Source: Xanthomonas rydalmerensis (GTDB lineage: Bacteria > Pseudomonadota > Gammaproteobacteria > Xanthomonadales > Xanthomonadaceae). Taken from it: a DNA stretch of 64,000 nt. The stretch covers positions 1,574,001-1,638,000 of the forward strand of contig NZ_CP126170.1 of the NCBI RefSeq assembly GCF_033170385.1. Reading direction: 5' to 3'. The notes beneath the pieces are model-generated. The model saw only the letters and a program-made list of their open reading frames with translations. It was not told the origin of the DNA and did no database searches. Position 1 is the stretch's first letter, and every line of letters starts with the position of its first letter. Positions 43,754 to 52,957 of this stretch are shown in pieces. The translations under genes were made by a program, and so were the position numbers.

Positions 43754-44656
43754 ATGAGCCTGCGGCTTCCCCCTCTCAGTGCCCTGCGCGCGTTCGAAGC
43801 CGCCGCGCGTTTGCGCAGCTTCAAGGGCGCCGGCGCGGAACTGGCCGTTACCGCGACCGCCATCAGCCACCGCATCCGCGCGCTGGAGCAGGCGCTTGAG
43901 CGCCCGCTGTTCCTGCGCAAGGTGCGTGCAGTGGAACTGACCGCCGATGGAGAGGTGCTGTTCGTGGCGGTGAACAGCGGCCTGCAGACCATCGCGGCGG
44001 CGGTGGAGCAGGTGCGTGGTGCGCGGCGGGCCTGCGTGGTGGTTTCGGCCACGCCCGCGTTTGCCAGCAAGTGGCTGGTGCCGAAACTGAGCGCCCTGCA
44101 GGCGGCGCATCCGCAGATCGACCTGCATGTGCATGCGTCGGATGCGCCTGCGGACCTGGAGGCCGGTGTCGCGGATCTGGCGATCCGCTACGGCCCCGCC
44201 GACCATGCCTGCGCCGGCGCCACCGTGCTGCTGGACGATCACTTCGCCGCGGTGGCCAGTCCTGCGCTGGCCGCAACGCTGGCGGACGATAGCGCGCGCT
44301 GGCCGTTGATCCACTTCGACTGGTATCGTGCCCCGCCGCCGGAACTGACCTGGGCCGGTTGGGCGCACCGCGCGGGACACGCGCCGGATTCGATGTCGGC
44401 CGGCATCCGCTATTCGCAGGAAAGCCATGCCATTCAGGCCGCGATCGCGGGTCAGGGCGTGGCGCTACTGAGCCTGCGTCTGGTGGAAGAGGAACTGCGG
44501 ATGGGCGTGTTGCGCATCGTCGCCGGTCCGCGGCTGCCGGGCATGGCTTATCGCCTGCTGATGCCGGAGCGGCGTCGCGCCAGGGCGGCGGCGCTGGCGG
44601 TCAGGGACTGGTTGCTGCAGACCGCGTGCCGATACGTCGCGCCTTCCGGCACCTAG
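43754..44656 (+). CDS. LysR-type regulator (GcvA-like), divergent from azoR
   Basis: Transcription factor of 300 residues. The N-terminal winged helix-turn-helix spans about 5-62 (LSALRAFEAAARLRSFKGAG, VTATAISHRIRALEQAL); the substrate-binding domain starts near 92 (VVVSATPAFASKWLVPKLSA), giving the GcvA subgroup pattern. Inducer unknown. By position it probably controls azoR. The gene is followed by a 165-bp gap containing the AATCCCG tandem repeat. Confidence 0.9.
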   Translation: MSLRLPPLSALRAFEAAARLRSFKGAGAELAVTATAISHRIRALEQALERPLFLRKVRAVELTADGEVLFVAVNSGLQTIAAAVEQVRGARRACVVVSATPAFASKWLVPKLSALQAAHPQIDLHVHASDAPADLEAGVADLAIRYGPADHACAGATVLLDDHFAAVASPALAATLADDSARWPLIHFDWYRAPPPELTWAGWAHRAGHAPDSMSAGIRYSQESHAIQAAIAGQGVALLSLRLVEEELRMGVLRIVAGPRLPGMAYRLLMPERRRARAAALAVRDWLLQTACRYVAPSGT

Positions 44657-44773
44657 GCGGCCAACGCGACGCCTGCGCAGGTATCGGGGTGGCTGAGGAG
44701 GCGCGGTTTCCGCACCGGCCGCATTGCGGTCGCCATCGCCGGATCGCGATCCGCCGAAGGGACCGCATGCTGC

Positions 44774-44815
44774 AATCCCGAATCCCGAATCCCGAATCCC
44801 GAATCCCGAATCCCG
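44774..44815. repeat. Six tandem copies of AATCCCG
   Basis: Six uninterrupted 7-bp copies, seven bases from the hemE stop codon. Exact short tandem repeats of this kind change copy number by slippage. The unit is related to the AATCCC element at 13991-14099. Confidence 0.9.
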
Positions 44816-44821
44816 GCGCGG

Positions 44822-45889
44822 CTACCCGCGCCGACTATGCCGCTGCACCGCCGCCACTAGCGCGCCGACGTGTTCGGGCTGCATGTCCGGCGACAGGCCG
44901 TGGCCGAGGTTGAACACGTGGCCGTCCAGCGAGCCGTTATTGCCGTCGGCATAGCTGCGTAGCACGCGCTGCACTTCGCGTTCGATCGCCTCCGGCGCGC
45001 CGTACAGCATCGCCGGGTCCAGATTGCCCTGCAGGGCGACGCGGCCGCCGGTGCGGCGCGCGGCGTCGGCCAGGTCGATGGTCCAGTCCACGCCCACGCC
45101 TTCGGCGCCGGAGCCGGCCAGTTCCTCCAGGTAGGGCGCATTGCCCTTGCCGAACAGGATCAGCGGGGTGCGCTCGGCGCCGTCGCCGCGCGCCAGCTCC
45201 CGGGCGATGCGCTGCAGGTAGGGCAGGGAGAACTCGCGGTACATCGCCGGGCTCAGCACGCCGCCCCAGGTGTCGAACACCTGCAGCGCCTGCGCGCCGG
45301 CCGCGCGCTGCGCCGCCAGGTAGGCGATCACCGCGTCGGTGTTGACCGACAGCAGCTGGTGCAGCGCCGCCGGGTCGTTCAACGCCAGCGCCTTGATCCG
45401 CGCGTAGTTGTCGCTGCCGCCGCCCTCGACCATGTAGCAGGCCAGGGTCCAGGGGCTGCCGGAGAAGCCGATCAGCGGCACGCTGCCGTCCAGTTCGCGG
45501 CGGATCACCCGCACCGCGTCCATCACGTAGCGCAGTTCGGTCTCCATGTCCGGCACCCCGAGCCGGGCGATCGCCGCGGCGTCGCGCACCGGGTGGCGGA
45601 ACTTGGGGCCTTCGCCTTCGACGAAGTACAGCTCCAGGCCCATCGCATCGGGAATGGTGAGGATGTCCGAGAACAGGATCGCCGCGTCCAGCGGGAACCG
45701 CGCCAGTGGCTGCAGGGTCACTTCGCAGGCCAGTTCCGGGGTCTTGGCCATGGCCAGGAAGCTGCCGGCGCGGGCGCGGGTGGCGCGGTACTCGGGCAGG
45801 TAGCGCCCGGCCTGGCGCATCAGCCACACGGGGGTCTGGTCCACGGGCTCGCGGCGCAGCGCGCGCAGCAGGCGGTCGTTCTTGAGCAT
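44822..45889 (-). CDS. hemE: Uroporphyrinogen decarboxylase
   Basis: Cytoplasmic enzyme of haem synthesis that removes four carboxyl groups from uroporphyrinogen III to give coproporphyrinogen III. The 355-residue protein has the family motifs [16 protein letters not shown] near residue 21, [28 protein letters not shown] and, at the C-terminus, [10 protein letters not shown]. Start at 45889. A WGR-domain gene ends nine bases upstream on the same strand and is probably co-transcribed. Confidence 0.97.
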   Translation of the reverse strand: MLKNDRLLRALRREPVDQTPVWLMRQAGRYLPEYRATRARAGSFLAMAKTPELACEVTLQPLARFPLDAAILFSDILTIPDAMGLELYFVEGEGPKFRHPVRDAAAIARLGVPDMETELRYVMDAVRVIRRELDGSVPLIGFSGSPWTLACYMVEGGGSDNYARIKALALNDPAALHQLLSVNTDAVIAYLAAQRAAGAQALQVFDTWGGVLSPAMYREFSLPYLQRIARELARGDGAERTPLILFGKGNAPYLEELAGSGAEGVGVDWTIDLADAARRTGGRVALQGNLDPAMLYGAPEAIEREVQRVLRSYADGNNGSLDGHVFNLGHGLSPDMQPEHVGALVAAVQRHSRRG

Positions 45890-45898
45890 GGGGATTCC

Positions 45899-46153
45899 TT
45901 AGCGCGGCGCGTCGGCGCCACGGGTGAACATGACCTGGAAGCCGCGCTTGAGTTGCGCGTCGCGGGCTTTCTCGAAGGCGGCGTGGGCGTCGTCCTGCTG
46001 CAGGTACAGCTCGCGCCGCAGTTGCGCGCGGCCGCCGATCTGGCCGCTTTCGCGCAACAGTTCCCAACCGCCGAGCAGGTCCGGCTGCAGGGTCAACTGG
46101 AGGTAGCGTGGCGGCTCGTTGCCGTCGGGGCGTTGCTGGAGGAAGACGCGCAT
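45899..46153 (-). CDS. Stand-alone WGR-domain protein
   Basis: Protein of 84 residues consisting of little but a WGR domain: YLQLTLQPDLLGGWELLRES is followed by GQIGGRAQLRRELYLQQDDA and a C-terminal helix (AHAAFEKARDAQLKRGF). WGR domains occur in PARPs and MolR-type proteins and bind nucleic acids, but this version lacks any partner domain; its role is unknown. The gene ends nine bases before hemE. Start at 46153. Confidence 0.8.
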   Translation of the reverse strand: MRVFLQQRPDGNEPPRYLQLTLQPDLLGGWELLRESGQIGGRAQLRRELYLQQDDAHAAFEKARDAQLKRGFQVMFTRGADAPR

Positions 46154-46219
46154 GCGCTGATTGTAGCGGTTGCCGGTGCGGGCGACGTGGCGCGAGCGCC
46201 GGAACGCAGCGGGCCGCTG

Positions 46220-47173
46220 TCAGCCGGCGCGGAAGCCGCGGCGGTAGGCCGAGGGCGGCACGCCCAGGGCGCGTGCGAACTGCTGGCGCAGCGCGCCGGC
46301 GCTGCCGAAGCCACAGGTGGCGGCGATCCGCTCCAGCGCCAGGTCGGTGCTTTCCAGCAGTTGCTGGGCGCGGACCAGGCGCTGGTGCGCCAGCCATTGC
46401 ACCACGGTGGTCCCGGTCACCTGGCGGAACTGCCGGGTGAAGCTGCGCCGGCTCATCCGCGCGTGTGCGGCCAGTGCGTCCAGGCGCAGCGGCTGCTCCA
46501 GCCGCTGCAGCATCCAGTCCAGGGTCGGACCGAGCAGGGCATCGCGGCGGCTGGCCGGCAGCGGCTGTTCGACGTACTGCGCCTGCCCGCCCTGGCGGTG
46601 CGGCGCCACCACCAGGCGCCGGGCGATGCGGTTGGCGACCTCGGCGCCGTGGCGGCGGCGGACCAGGTGCAGGCAGCAATCGATGCCGGCCACGGTGCCG
46701 GCCGAGGTCAGCACGTCGCCGTCGTCCACGTACAGCACGTCCGGCTGCAGCCGCACCTGCGGGTGGCGCTGCGCGAAGCGGTCCAGTGCCGCCCAGTGGG
46801 TGGTGGCGGGGCGGCCGTCGAGCAGGCCGGCGTCGGCCAGCACGAAGGTGCCCAGGCACAGGCCCACCACCTGCGCGCCGGCGGCGTGGGCGCGGCGCAG
46901 GGCCTGGCACAGCGCCGCCGGTGCCGGCTCGGCGGCATCGCGCCAGGACGGCACGATCACCGTGTCGGCGCCGTCCAGCGCCTCCAGGCCATGCTGCACC
47001 TGGATGGCGAACCCGGCGTCGGTGCGCAGCAGGCCCGGTTCGGCGGCGCACACGCGCAGGTCGAAGGCCGGCAGGTCGGTGTCCGGCCGCGCCTCGAACA
47101 CCTGGCAAGGCACCGCGAGGTGGAAGGGGCTGATGCGGTCGAAGGCGACCACGGCGATGCGATGCGGCGACAT
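46220..47173 (-). CDS. GlxA-family AraC-type regulator
   Basis: Transcription factor of 317 residues with an N-terminal DJ-1/PfpI-like domain (AVVAFDRISPFHLAVPCQVF, nucleophile-elbow GLCLGTFVLADAG) and a C-terminal AraC/XylS double helix-turn-helix (AHARMSRRSFTRQFRQVTG, IAATCGFGSAGALRQQFA, LGVPPSAYRRGF). The first domain usually binds a small ligand; which one is unknown. It is divergent from the isochorismatase-cupin pair (92 bp between starts), which is its likely target. Start at 47173. Confidence 0.92.
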   Translation of the reverse strand: MSPHRIAVVAFDRISPFHLAVPCQVFEARPDTDLPAFDLRVCAAEPGLLRTDAGFAIQVQHGLEALDGADTVIVPSWRDAAEPAPAALCQALRRAHAAGAQVVGLCLGTFVLADAGLLDGRPATTHWAALDRFAQRHPQVRLQPDVLYVDDGDVLTSAGTVAGIDCCLHLVRRRHGAEVANRIARRLVVAPHRQGGQAQYVEQPLPASRRDALLGPTLDWMLQRLEQPLRLDALAAHARMSRRSFTRQFRQVTGTTVVQWLAHQRLVRAQQLLESTDLALERIAATCGFGSAGALRQQFARALGVPPSAYRRGFRAG

Positions 47174-47265
47174 GGCCCGATTTTAGCGAAAACGGTGTTT
47201 CGGGCCACTCGTCGCCGCGCACCCGGCCGCCGACACTGGCGGCCTCTCAACCCTGGAGCCACCGC

Positions 47266-47889
47266 ATGTCTTCCCCCCGCCGCGCTTTGCTGGTCATCGA
47301 TGTCCAGAACGAGTACTTCGACGGCGCGCTGCCCATCGCCCATCCGCCGGTGGCGCAGTCGCTGCCCCACATCCTGCAGGCGATGGATGCGGCACAGGCG
47401 CACGGCGTGCCGGTGCTGGTGGTGCAGCACACCGCGCCGGCGCAGTCACCGGTGTTCGCCGACGGCAGCGCCGGCTGGGCCTTGCACCCGCAGGTCGCCG
47501 CGCGGCCGCACACCCGGCTGCTGCGCAAGACCCGGCCCAGCGTGTTCGCCGACACCGACCTGGCCGCCTGGCTGCAGGCGCAGGCGATCGACACCCTGAC
47601 CGTGGTCGGCTACATGACCCACAACTGCAACGCCTCCACCGTGTATGAGGCCTTCCACCGCGGGCTGGCGGTGGAAGTGCTGGGCGACGCCAGCGGCGCG
47701 CTGCCCTACGCCAACGCCGCCGGCCAGGCCAGTGCCGAGGAGATCCACCGGGTGTTCGGCGTGGTGTTCCACAGCAACTTCGCCGCGGTCGCCGACACCG
47801 CGCAGTGGATCGCAGCGGTGGAGGCGGGGCTGCCGCTGCCGCGCGACAACGTGCTGCAGTCCAACCGCCGCGCGCGCGGCCTGGCATGA
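47266..47889 (+). CDS. Isochorismatase-family cysteine hydrolase
   Basis: Cytoplasmic hydrolase of 207 residues. The catalytic triad of the family is present: Asp12 (VIDVQNEYF), Lys88 (LLRKTRPS) and Cys121 (THNCNASTV). Such enzymes hydrolyse amides or the isochorismate ether; the substrate here is unknown, nicotinamide-like or carbamoyl-type amides being common. Its stop overlaps the start of the cupin gene (ATGA), and GlxA-type regulator is divergent. Start at 47266. Confidence 0.9.
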   Translation: MSSPRRALLVIDVQNEYFDGALPIAHPPVAQSLPHILQAMDAAQAHGVPVLVVQHTAPAQSPVFADGSAGWALHPQVAARPHTRLLRKTRPSVFADTDLAAWLQAQAIDTLTVVGYMTHNCNASTVYEAFHRGLAVEVLGDASGALPYANAAGQASAEEIHRVFGVVFHSNFAAVADTAQWIAAVEAGLPLPRDNVLQSNRRARGLA

Positions 47890-48209
47890 GCGCCGCGCCG
47901 CGGGTGCTGCGTGCGCGTGACTTCACCGGCAGCCGCGCCTGGGAGGCGCTGCCGGTGGCGTTGCTGGACGGGATCGGCGTGCGCATCCACTGGACCGACC
48001 AGCCCTATGTCTGGCACGTCAACGACGGCCAGGAGGTGTTCGTGGTCCTGGATGGGCAGGTGCAGATGCGCTGGCGCGTGCATGGCGTCGAGCAGGCGGC
48101 GCTGCTGCAGGCCGGCGACGTGTTCCATGCGCCGGAGGGCACCGAGCACGTGGCGCACCCGCAGGGGCCGGCGCGGGTGCTGGTGGTGGAGCGCGACGGC
48201 AGTCCGTGA
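47886..48209 (+). CDS. Small cupin protein
   Basis: Single cupin domain, 107 residues. The barrel motifs are visible as HVNDGQEVFVVLDGQVQMRW and LQAGDVFHAPEGTEHVAHP, containing His and Glu residues that could bind a metal. It may be an enzyme, a binding protein or an isomerase; nothing specific can be said. Its ATG overlaps the isochorismatase stop by four bases, so the two are translationally coupled and probably act on related compounds. Confidence 0.85.
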   Translation: MSAAPRVLRARDFTGSRAWEALPVALLDGIGVRIHWTDQPYVWHVNDGQEVFVVLDGQVQMRWRVHGVEQAALLQAGDVFHAPEGTEHVAHPQGPARVLVVERDGSP

Positions 48210-48584
48210 GCGCCGAGGCGTGGTTCCTGGCCGGCGGGCCCCGCGATCGCGCGCATGCGGTGGCGGGGCGTGCCGCTGTAGATGACGTGTGCCGACGGCG
48301 ACGCACATTGCGCGTGCTGATGTGCGTTCTATCACGGAGCCATCACTGTCGATGTGGCGTCATTGGGACAGGCTATGCCGCTGCGTGCGCACAGAGATCC
48401 TGGTGTCACGGCATGGCCATTCACCACGAGTGCGGACGCGGCCGGCATGCGAAGCCAGAGCGATGGGCGGTTCCCTGGGCAGCACCCTGAGGTCGGCGCG
48501 GGACGGGATCCCGCACGGCCTGCTGCCGCCTTCGACGATTTCTCACTGCTGTGCGCGCCACCCTGGCGTGCCGGCGAGCGCGCC
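48210..48584. other. 375-bp gene-free interval upstream of the RND operon
   Basis: No reading frame here has a recognisable protein. The interval should carry the RND operon promoter and contains an 8-bp inverted repeat, ACGCACAT (48301-48308) and ATGTGCGT (48320-48327), separated by 11 bp, a possible operator. Confidence 0.5.
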
Positions 48585-49760
48585 ATGCCACGCGCCGCGC
48601 ACGGCATGGGGCGTGTCGCGATCTTCGCCGGACTGGCCGCGCTGTGCCTGCTGATCCTCGGCGGCTGGTATTGGCAGGCACACCGCCAACACCCCGCGCC
48701 GGCACCCGAGCCCTTGCGGGTGCAGACCATGACGGTCGTACCGCACCGGGTGCCGGACATCATCGAGACCTCCGGCACGCTGCTGTCGCCGCAGACCGTT
48801 GAGGTGCGCGCGCAGGCCGACGGGGTGCTGCAGTCGGTGCTGATCCATGACGGCGAGCAGGTCCACGCCGGGCAACTGCTGTTCACCATCGATCCGCGGC
48901 CGCTGCGGGCGGCGTTGACGCAGGCGCGCGCCACCCTGGCCCGCGACCAGGCGCTGGCGGCCGACGCGGCCGATACCGAGGCGCGCTACGCCAAGCTGTC
49001 CAGGACGGGCGCGGTCGATCCCAAGACCTACACCACCGCGGCCGACACGTTGCGCTCGCTGCGCGGCACCGTCGCCGCCGACCAGGCGCAGGTCGAGCAG
49101 ACCCGACTGTCGCTGGCCTACACCGAGGTCCGCGCGCCCATCGACGGCCGCGCCGGCGCCATCGCGGTCAAGCCGGGCAACCTGGTGTCCAGCGGTTCCG
49201 GCACGGCGCTGGTGACGCTCAACGTCAGCACGCCGATCGAGGTGCGCTTCGCCCTGGCGCATGTGCAGGTCGACGCGGTGCGCGCGGCGCCGATGGGGCG
49301 CCAGGGCCTGGGCTTGCCGGTGCTGGCGCTGGATGCGGTGAAAGGCACGCTGCTGGCTCGCGGCGAGCTGGCGTTCCTCGACAATGCCTTCGACACCAGC
49401 AGCGGCACCCTGGAACTGCGCGCGCGCTTCGCCAACGCCGGCGCCACGCTGTGGCCGGGGCAGTTCGTCACCGTGCGGGTGATCCTGGCGGAGGATCCGC
49501 AGGCCCTGTCGGTTCCCGAGAGCGCCTTGCAGCAGGGACAGCAGGGGCCGTACGTGTACTGCGTGGTCGCTGGTCGCGCCGTGGCGCGGCCGCTCAGCGT
49601 GGCGCGGATGATCGATGGGCAGGCGGTGATCGCCAAGGGCCTGCGCGCGGGCGATCGCGTCATCCTCACCGTGCCCAACGAACTGCGCGACGGCACCGCG
49701 GTGCAATCCGGCAACCCGCACGCCACGCCGAACGCGGCGGCGACCGGACGGCATGCGTGA
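48585..49760 (+). CDS. RND efflux periplasmic adaptor subunit
   Basis: Membrane-fusion protein of 391 residues linking an RND pump to an outer-membrane channel. One N-terminal hydrophobic anchor (about 10-30), then the lipoyl/barrel-sandwich halves (RAQADGVLQSVLIHDGEQVH, VRAPIDGRAGAIAVKPGNLV), an alpha-hairpin (about 105-165) and beta-barrel domain (STPIEVRFALAHVQVDAV). It resembles MdtA/MexA-type adaptors; it lacks the Cys of lipoprotein versions. Start at 48585 or the ATG at 48606 would both give a signal anchor. Its stop overlaps the pump gene (GTGA). Confidence 0.92.
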   Translation: MPRAAHGMGRVAIFAGLAALCLLILGGWYWQAHRQHPAPAPEPLRVQTMTVVPHRVPDIIETSGTLLSPQTVEVRAQADGVLQSVLIHDGEQVHAGQLLFTIDPRPLRAALTQARATLARDQALAADAADTEARYAKLSRTGAVDPKTYTTAADTLRSLRGTVAADQAQVEQTRLSLAYTEVRAPIDGRAGAIAVKPGNLVSSGSGTALVTLNVSTPIEVRFALAHVQVDAVRAAPMGRQGLGLPVLALDAVKGTLLARGELAFLDNAFDTSSGTLELRARFANAGATLWPGQFVTVRVILAEDPQALSVPESALQQGQQGPYVYCVVAGRAVARPLSVARMIDGQAVIAKGLRAGDRVILTVPNELRDGTAVQSGNPHATPNAAATGRHA

Positions 49761-52700
49761 ACCTGTCGGCGCTGTTCATCCGCCGCGCGGTGATGACCTC
49801 GGTGCTGATGATCGGGCTGGTGCTGGCCGGCGGCATGGCCTACTTCGCGCTGCCGGTGAGCGAGCTGCCCGACGTCAGCTTCCCGACCATCACCGTCAAC
49901 ATGTCGCTGCCCGGCGCCAATCCCGAGACCATGGCCGCGGCGGTGGCGACGCCGCTGGAGCGCCAGTTCAGCGGTCTGCCGGGGCTGGATACGATGAGTT
50001 CGACCAGCAGCGTCGGCAGCACCCGCATCGTGTTGCAGTTCGCGTTGAGCCGCAATGTCGATGCCGCCGCGCAGGACGTGCAGAACGCGGTCTCGCAGGC
50101 GGCCGGCCTGCTGCCGCGCGAGATCAACCCGGCGCAGATCCAGAAGGAGGATCCCAGCGCCGCGCCGATCATGCACCTGATCCTGCGCTCCAGGACCATC
50201 GCGCTGCCGCTGCTCAACCAATTCGCCAAGGATCGCGTGGCGCTGCGCCTGGCCTCGGTGCCGGGCGCGGGCCAGATCGACGTCAACGGCGCGCAGAAGT
50301 ACGCGGTGCGCCTGTTCGTCAACCCGCACCTGCTCGCCGCCCGCCACCTGGGGTTCGACCAGGTGGTCTCGGCGGTGCAGGCGGGCAACAGCAACGCGCC
50401 GGCCGGCACGCTGATGGGGCGCGCGCGGTCCTACACGGTGCGCGCCGACGGCCAGCTCAAGCGCGCGGCCGATTTCGATGCGATGGTGCTGACCTATGCC
50501 GACGGCGCGCCGGTGCGCCTGCGCGACGTCGGCCATGCCGAGGACAGCGTCGAGAACCTGCAGACCGCCGCCTCGCTCAACGGCCAGCGCGCGATCGAGA
50601 TCAACATCCATCGCCAGCCCGGCGCCAACACGCTGTCGGTGACCCAGGGCATCCAGGCGGCGTTGCCGGGGATCCGCGCGCAGCTGCCCGGCGATGCCCA
50701 GCTCGATGTGCTCTACGACCGCGGCGACTACATCGGCGCGTCGGTGGAGGACGTGGAGTGGACCCTGGTCGGTTCGCTGGTGCTGGTGATCGTGGTGATC
50801 CTGCTGTTCCTGCGCAGCTGGATGGCGACCCTGATCGTGGCGCTGGTGCTGCCGACCTCGCTGATCGGCACCTTCGCGGTGATGCGCCTGCTGCACTTCA
50901 GCCTGGACAACATTTCGATGCTGGCGCTGACCCTGTCGGTCGGCTTCGTGGTCGACGATGCCATCGTGGTCATCGAGAACATCGTCCGCCACGCCGAGCA
51001 GGGTGCCAGCCGCATGGACGCGGCCATCGCTGCCTCGCGCGAGATCGGCTTCACCGTGCTGTCGATGACGGTATCGCTGTCGGCAGTGTTCCTGCCGATC
51101 GTATTCATGGGCGGGCTGGTCGGGCGGCTGTTCTCCGAGTTCGGCATGGTGATCGCGATCGCGGTGATCCTGTCCGGGATCGTCTCGCTGACGCTCACGC
51201 CGATGCTCGCCAGCCGCTGGCTCGATCCGAAGAAAAGCGCGGGCTGGGTGTTCGAGCGCTTCGACCGGCTGGTCGACGCCAGCGAACGCGGCTACGCGCG
51301 CTCGCTGGCCTGGGCGACCGAGCGCATCGGCCTGATGTGCGTGATCGGTGTGGCCACCCTGGTCGGCACCGCCGGCGTCTACGCCGTGGTCGAGAAGGGC
51401 TTCATTCCGCAGGTCGATTCGGGAAAGATCGACGGCGACACCCGCGTGCCCGAGGGCACCGCCTTCGCCGACTTCGTCGCCAAGCAGGCGGCGGTGGTGA
51501 AGATCATCCAGCGCAATCCCAACGTGGCCAACGTCGAATCGGTGATCGGCTCGGACGATTCGCTCAGCAACAGCGGGCGCCTGCTGATCGGGCTCAAGCC
51601 GCTGTCCGAGCGCAGCGGCAGCGCCGAGGAGGTGATCCAGGACGTGCGCAAGCAGGTCGCCGCGATCCAGGGCATCACCCTCAACATGCGCAATCCGCCG
51701 GCGATCGACATGGGGCCGACGGCATCGAACGGATCGCTGCAGTACGTGCTGCAGTCCACCGACCAGAAGGCGCTGTACGCCCAGTCCGACACCATCCTGC
51801 AACGCATCCGGCAACTGCGCGACGTGCAGGATCCGCAGAGCGACCTGCAGCTCAAGAACCCGGAGATCGAGGTCGTCCTGCACCGCGAGCAGGCCGCCGC
51901 GCTGGGCGTCACCGCCGCCGGCCTGCAGGACACCCTGGCGAGCGCGTATGGCGGCCGCAAGATCAGCACCATCTACGGCGACACCGATCAGTACGAGGTA
52001 CTGCTGCAGGTCGAGCCATCGGCGCAGGCCGACCTCAACGGCCTGGATGCGCTGTCGTTCAACGGCAACCAGAACCCGGGCATCACCGCGATCGGCACGC
52101 AGACCTCCAACAGCAGCTCCGGCACCAGCGCGGTGCTGACCGCGGCCGGCGGCCCGATGGTGCCGCTGCGCGCGGTGGCCGACGTGCGCATGGGCGTGGG
52201 ACCGGTGGCGATCAACCACTACGCCGGCCTGCCGGCGGTGACGCTGTCGATGAACCTGGCGCCCGGCGTGTCGCTGGGCGATGCCGCCGCGGGCATCGGC
52301 AACCTGATGGCGCAGACCCTGGGCAAGGGCGATGCGCGCGCGATCAGCGGCCAGTTCGCCGGCTCGGCACAGGCTTTCGAGAATTCGATGAAGACCCTGC
52401 CGATGCTGCTGCTGATCACCGTGCTGCTGATCTACGGCGTGCTGGCGATCCTGTACGAGAACGCGCTGCATCCGATCACCATCCTGACCTCGCTGCCGCT
52501 GGCCGGGTTTGGCGCCATCCTCATGCTGGTGCTGTTCCGCCAGGAGCTCAATCTCTTCAGCTTCGTCGGCCTGATCCTGCTGGTCGGGCTGGTCAAGAAG
52601 AACGGCATCATGATGGTGGACTACGCGCTGGACCTGGAGCGCTCGGGCGATGCGCGCTGGAAGCAGCCGCGCGCGGCGATGCTGGAGGCGGCGACGGTGC

Positions 52701-52957
52701 GTTTCCGCCCGATCATGATGACCACCCTGGCGGCCGTGCTGGGCTCGCTGCCGATCGCGTTGGGCGTGGGCGCCGGCGCCGAAGCGCGCCGCCCGCTCGG
52801 CATCGCGGTGGTCGGCGGCCTGCTGTTCTCGCAGGCACTGACCCTGTACCTGACCCCGGCGTTCCATATCGCGATGGCCGAGTGGCTGGCGCGCCGTCGC
52901 GCGCGCCGCGATGGAGCGGCGCCGCCATCCGCGCCGACGCTGCCGGAGCCGGCCTGA
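49757..52957 (+). CDS. RND efflux pump, inner-membrane transporter (HAE1-type)
   Basis: Proton-driven drug exporter of 1066 residues, the AcrB/MdtB/C family size. Twelve transmembrane helices and two large periplasmic loops; proton-relay Asp pair in GFVVDDAIVVIEN, family motifs PGANPETMAAAVATPLE, GPGAGQ-type loops and FSFVGLILLVGLVKKNGIMM. Sequence looks more like the multidrug (HAE1) group than the heavy-metal (HME) group. GTG start at 49757 overlaps the adaptor stop, and the end overlaps the channel gene by one base, so the three are made as a set. Substrates unknown. Confidence 0.94.
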   Translation: MNLSALFIRRAVMTSVLMIGLVLAGGMAYFALPVSELPDVSFPTITVNMSLPGANPETMAAAVATPLERQFSGLPGLDTMSSTSSVGSTRIVLQFALSRNVDAAAQDVQNAVSQAAGLLPREINPAQIQKEDPSAAPIMHLILRSRTIALPLLNQFAKDRVALRLASVPGAGQIDVNGAQKYAVRLFVNPHLLAARHLGFDQVVSAVQAGNSNAPAGTLMGRARSYTVRADGQLKRAADFDAMVLTYADGAPVRLRDVGHAEDSVENLQTAASLNGQRAIEINIHRQPGANTLSVTQGIQAALPGIRAQLPGDAQLDVLYDRGDYIGASVEDVEWTLVGSLVLVIVVILLFLRSWMATLIVALVLPTSLIGTFAVMRLLHFSLDNISMLALTLSVGFVVDDAIVVIENIVRHAEQGASRMDAAIAASREIGFTVLSMTVSLSAVFLPIVFMGGLVGRLFSEFGMVIAIAVILSGIVSLTLTPMLASRWLDPKKSAGWVFERFDRLVDASERGYARSLAWATERIGLMCVIGVATLVGTAGVYAVVEKGFIPQVDSGKIDGDTRVPEGTAFADFVAKQAAVVKIIQRNPNVANVESVIGSDDSLSNSGRLLIGLKPLSERSGSAEEVIQDVRKQVAAIQGITLNMRNPPAIDMGPTASNGSLQYVLQSTDQKALYAQSDTILQRIRQLRDVQDPQSDLQLKNPEIEVVLHREQAAALGVTAAGLQDTLASAYGGRKISTIYGDTDQYEVLLQVEPSAQADLNGLDALSFNGNQNPGITAIGTQTSNSSSGTSAVLTAAGGPMVPLRAVADVRMGVGPVAINHYAGLPAVTLSMNLAPGVSLGDAAAGIGNLMAQTLGKGDARAISGQFAGSAQAFENSMKTLPMLLLITVLLIYGVLAILYENALHPITILTSLPLAGFGAILMLVLFRQELNLFSFVGLILLVGLVKKNGIMMVDYALDLERSGDARWKQPRAAMLEAATVRFRPIMMTTLAAVLGSLPIALGVGAGAEARRPLGIAVVGGLLFSQALTLYLTPAFHIAMAEWLARRRARRDGAAPPSAPTLPEPA

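Noticed and set aside
44774..44815. CRISPR or ribosomal slippage site
   Set aside because: Contiguous 7-bp repeats without spacers outside any gene.
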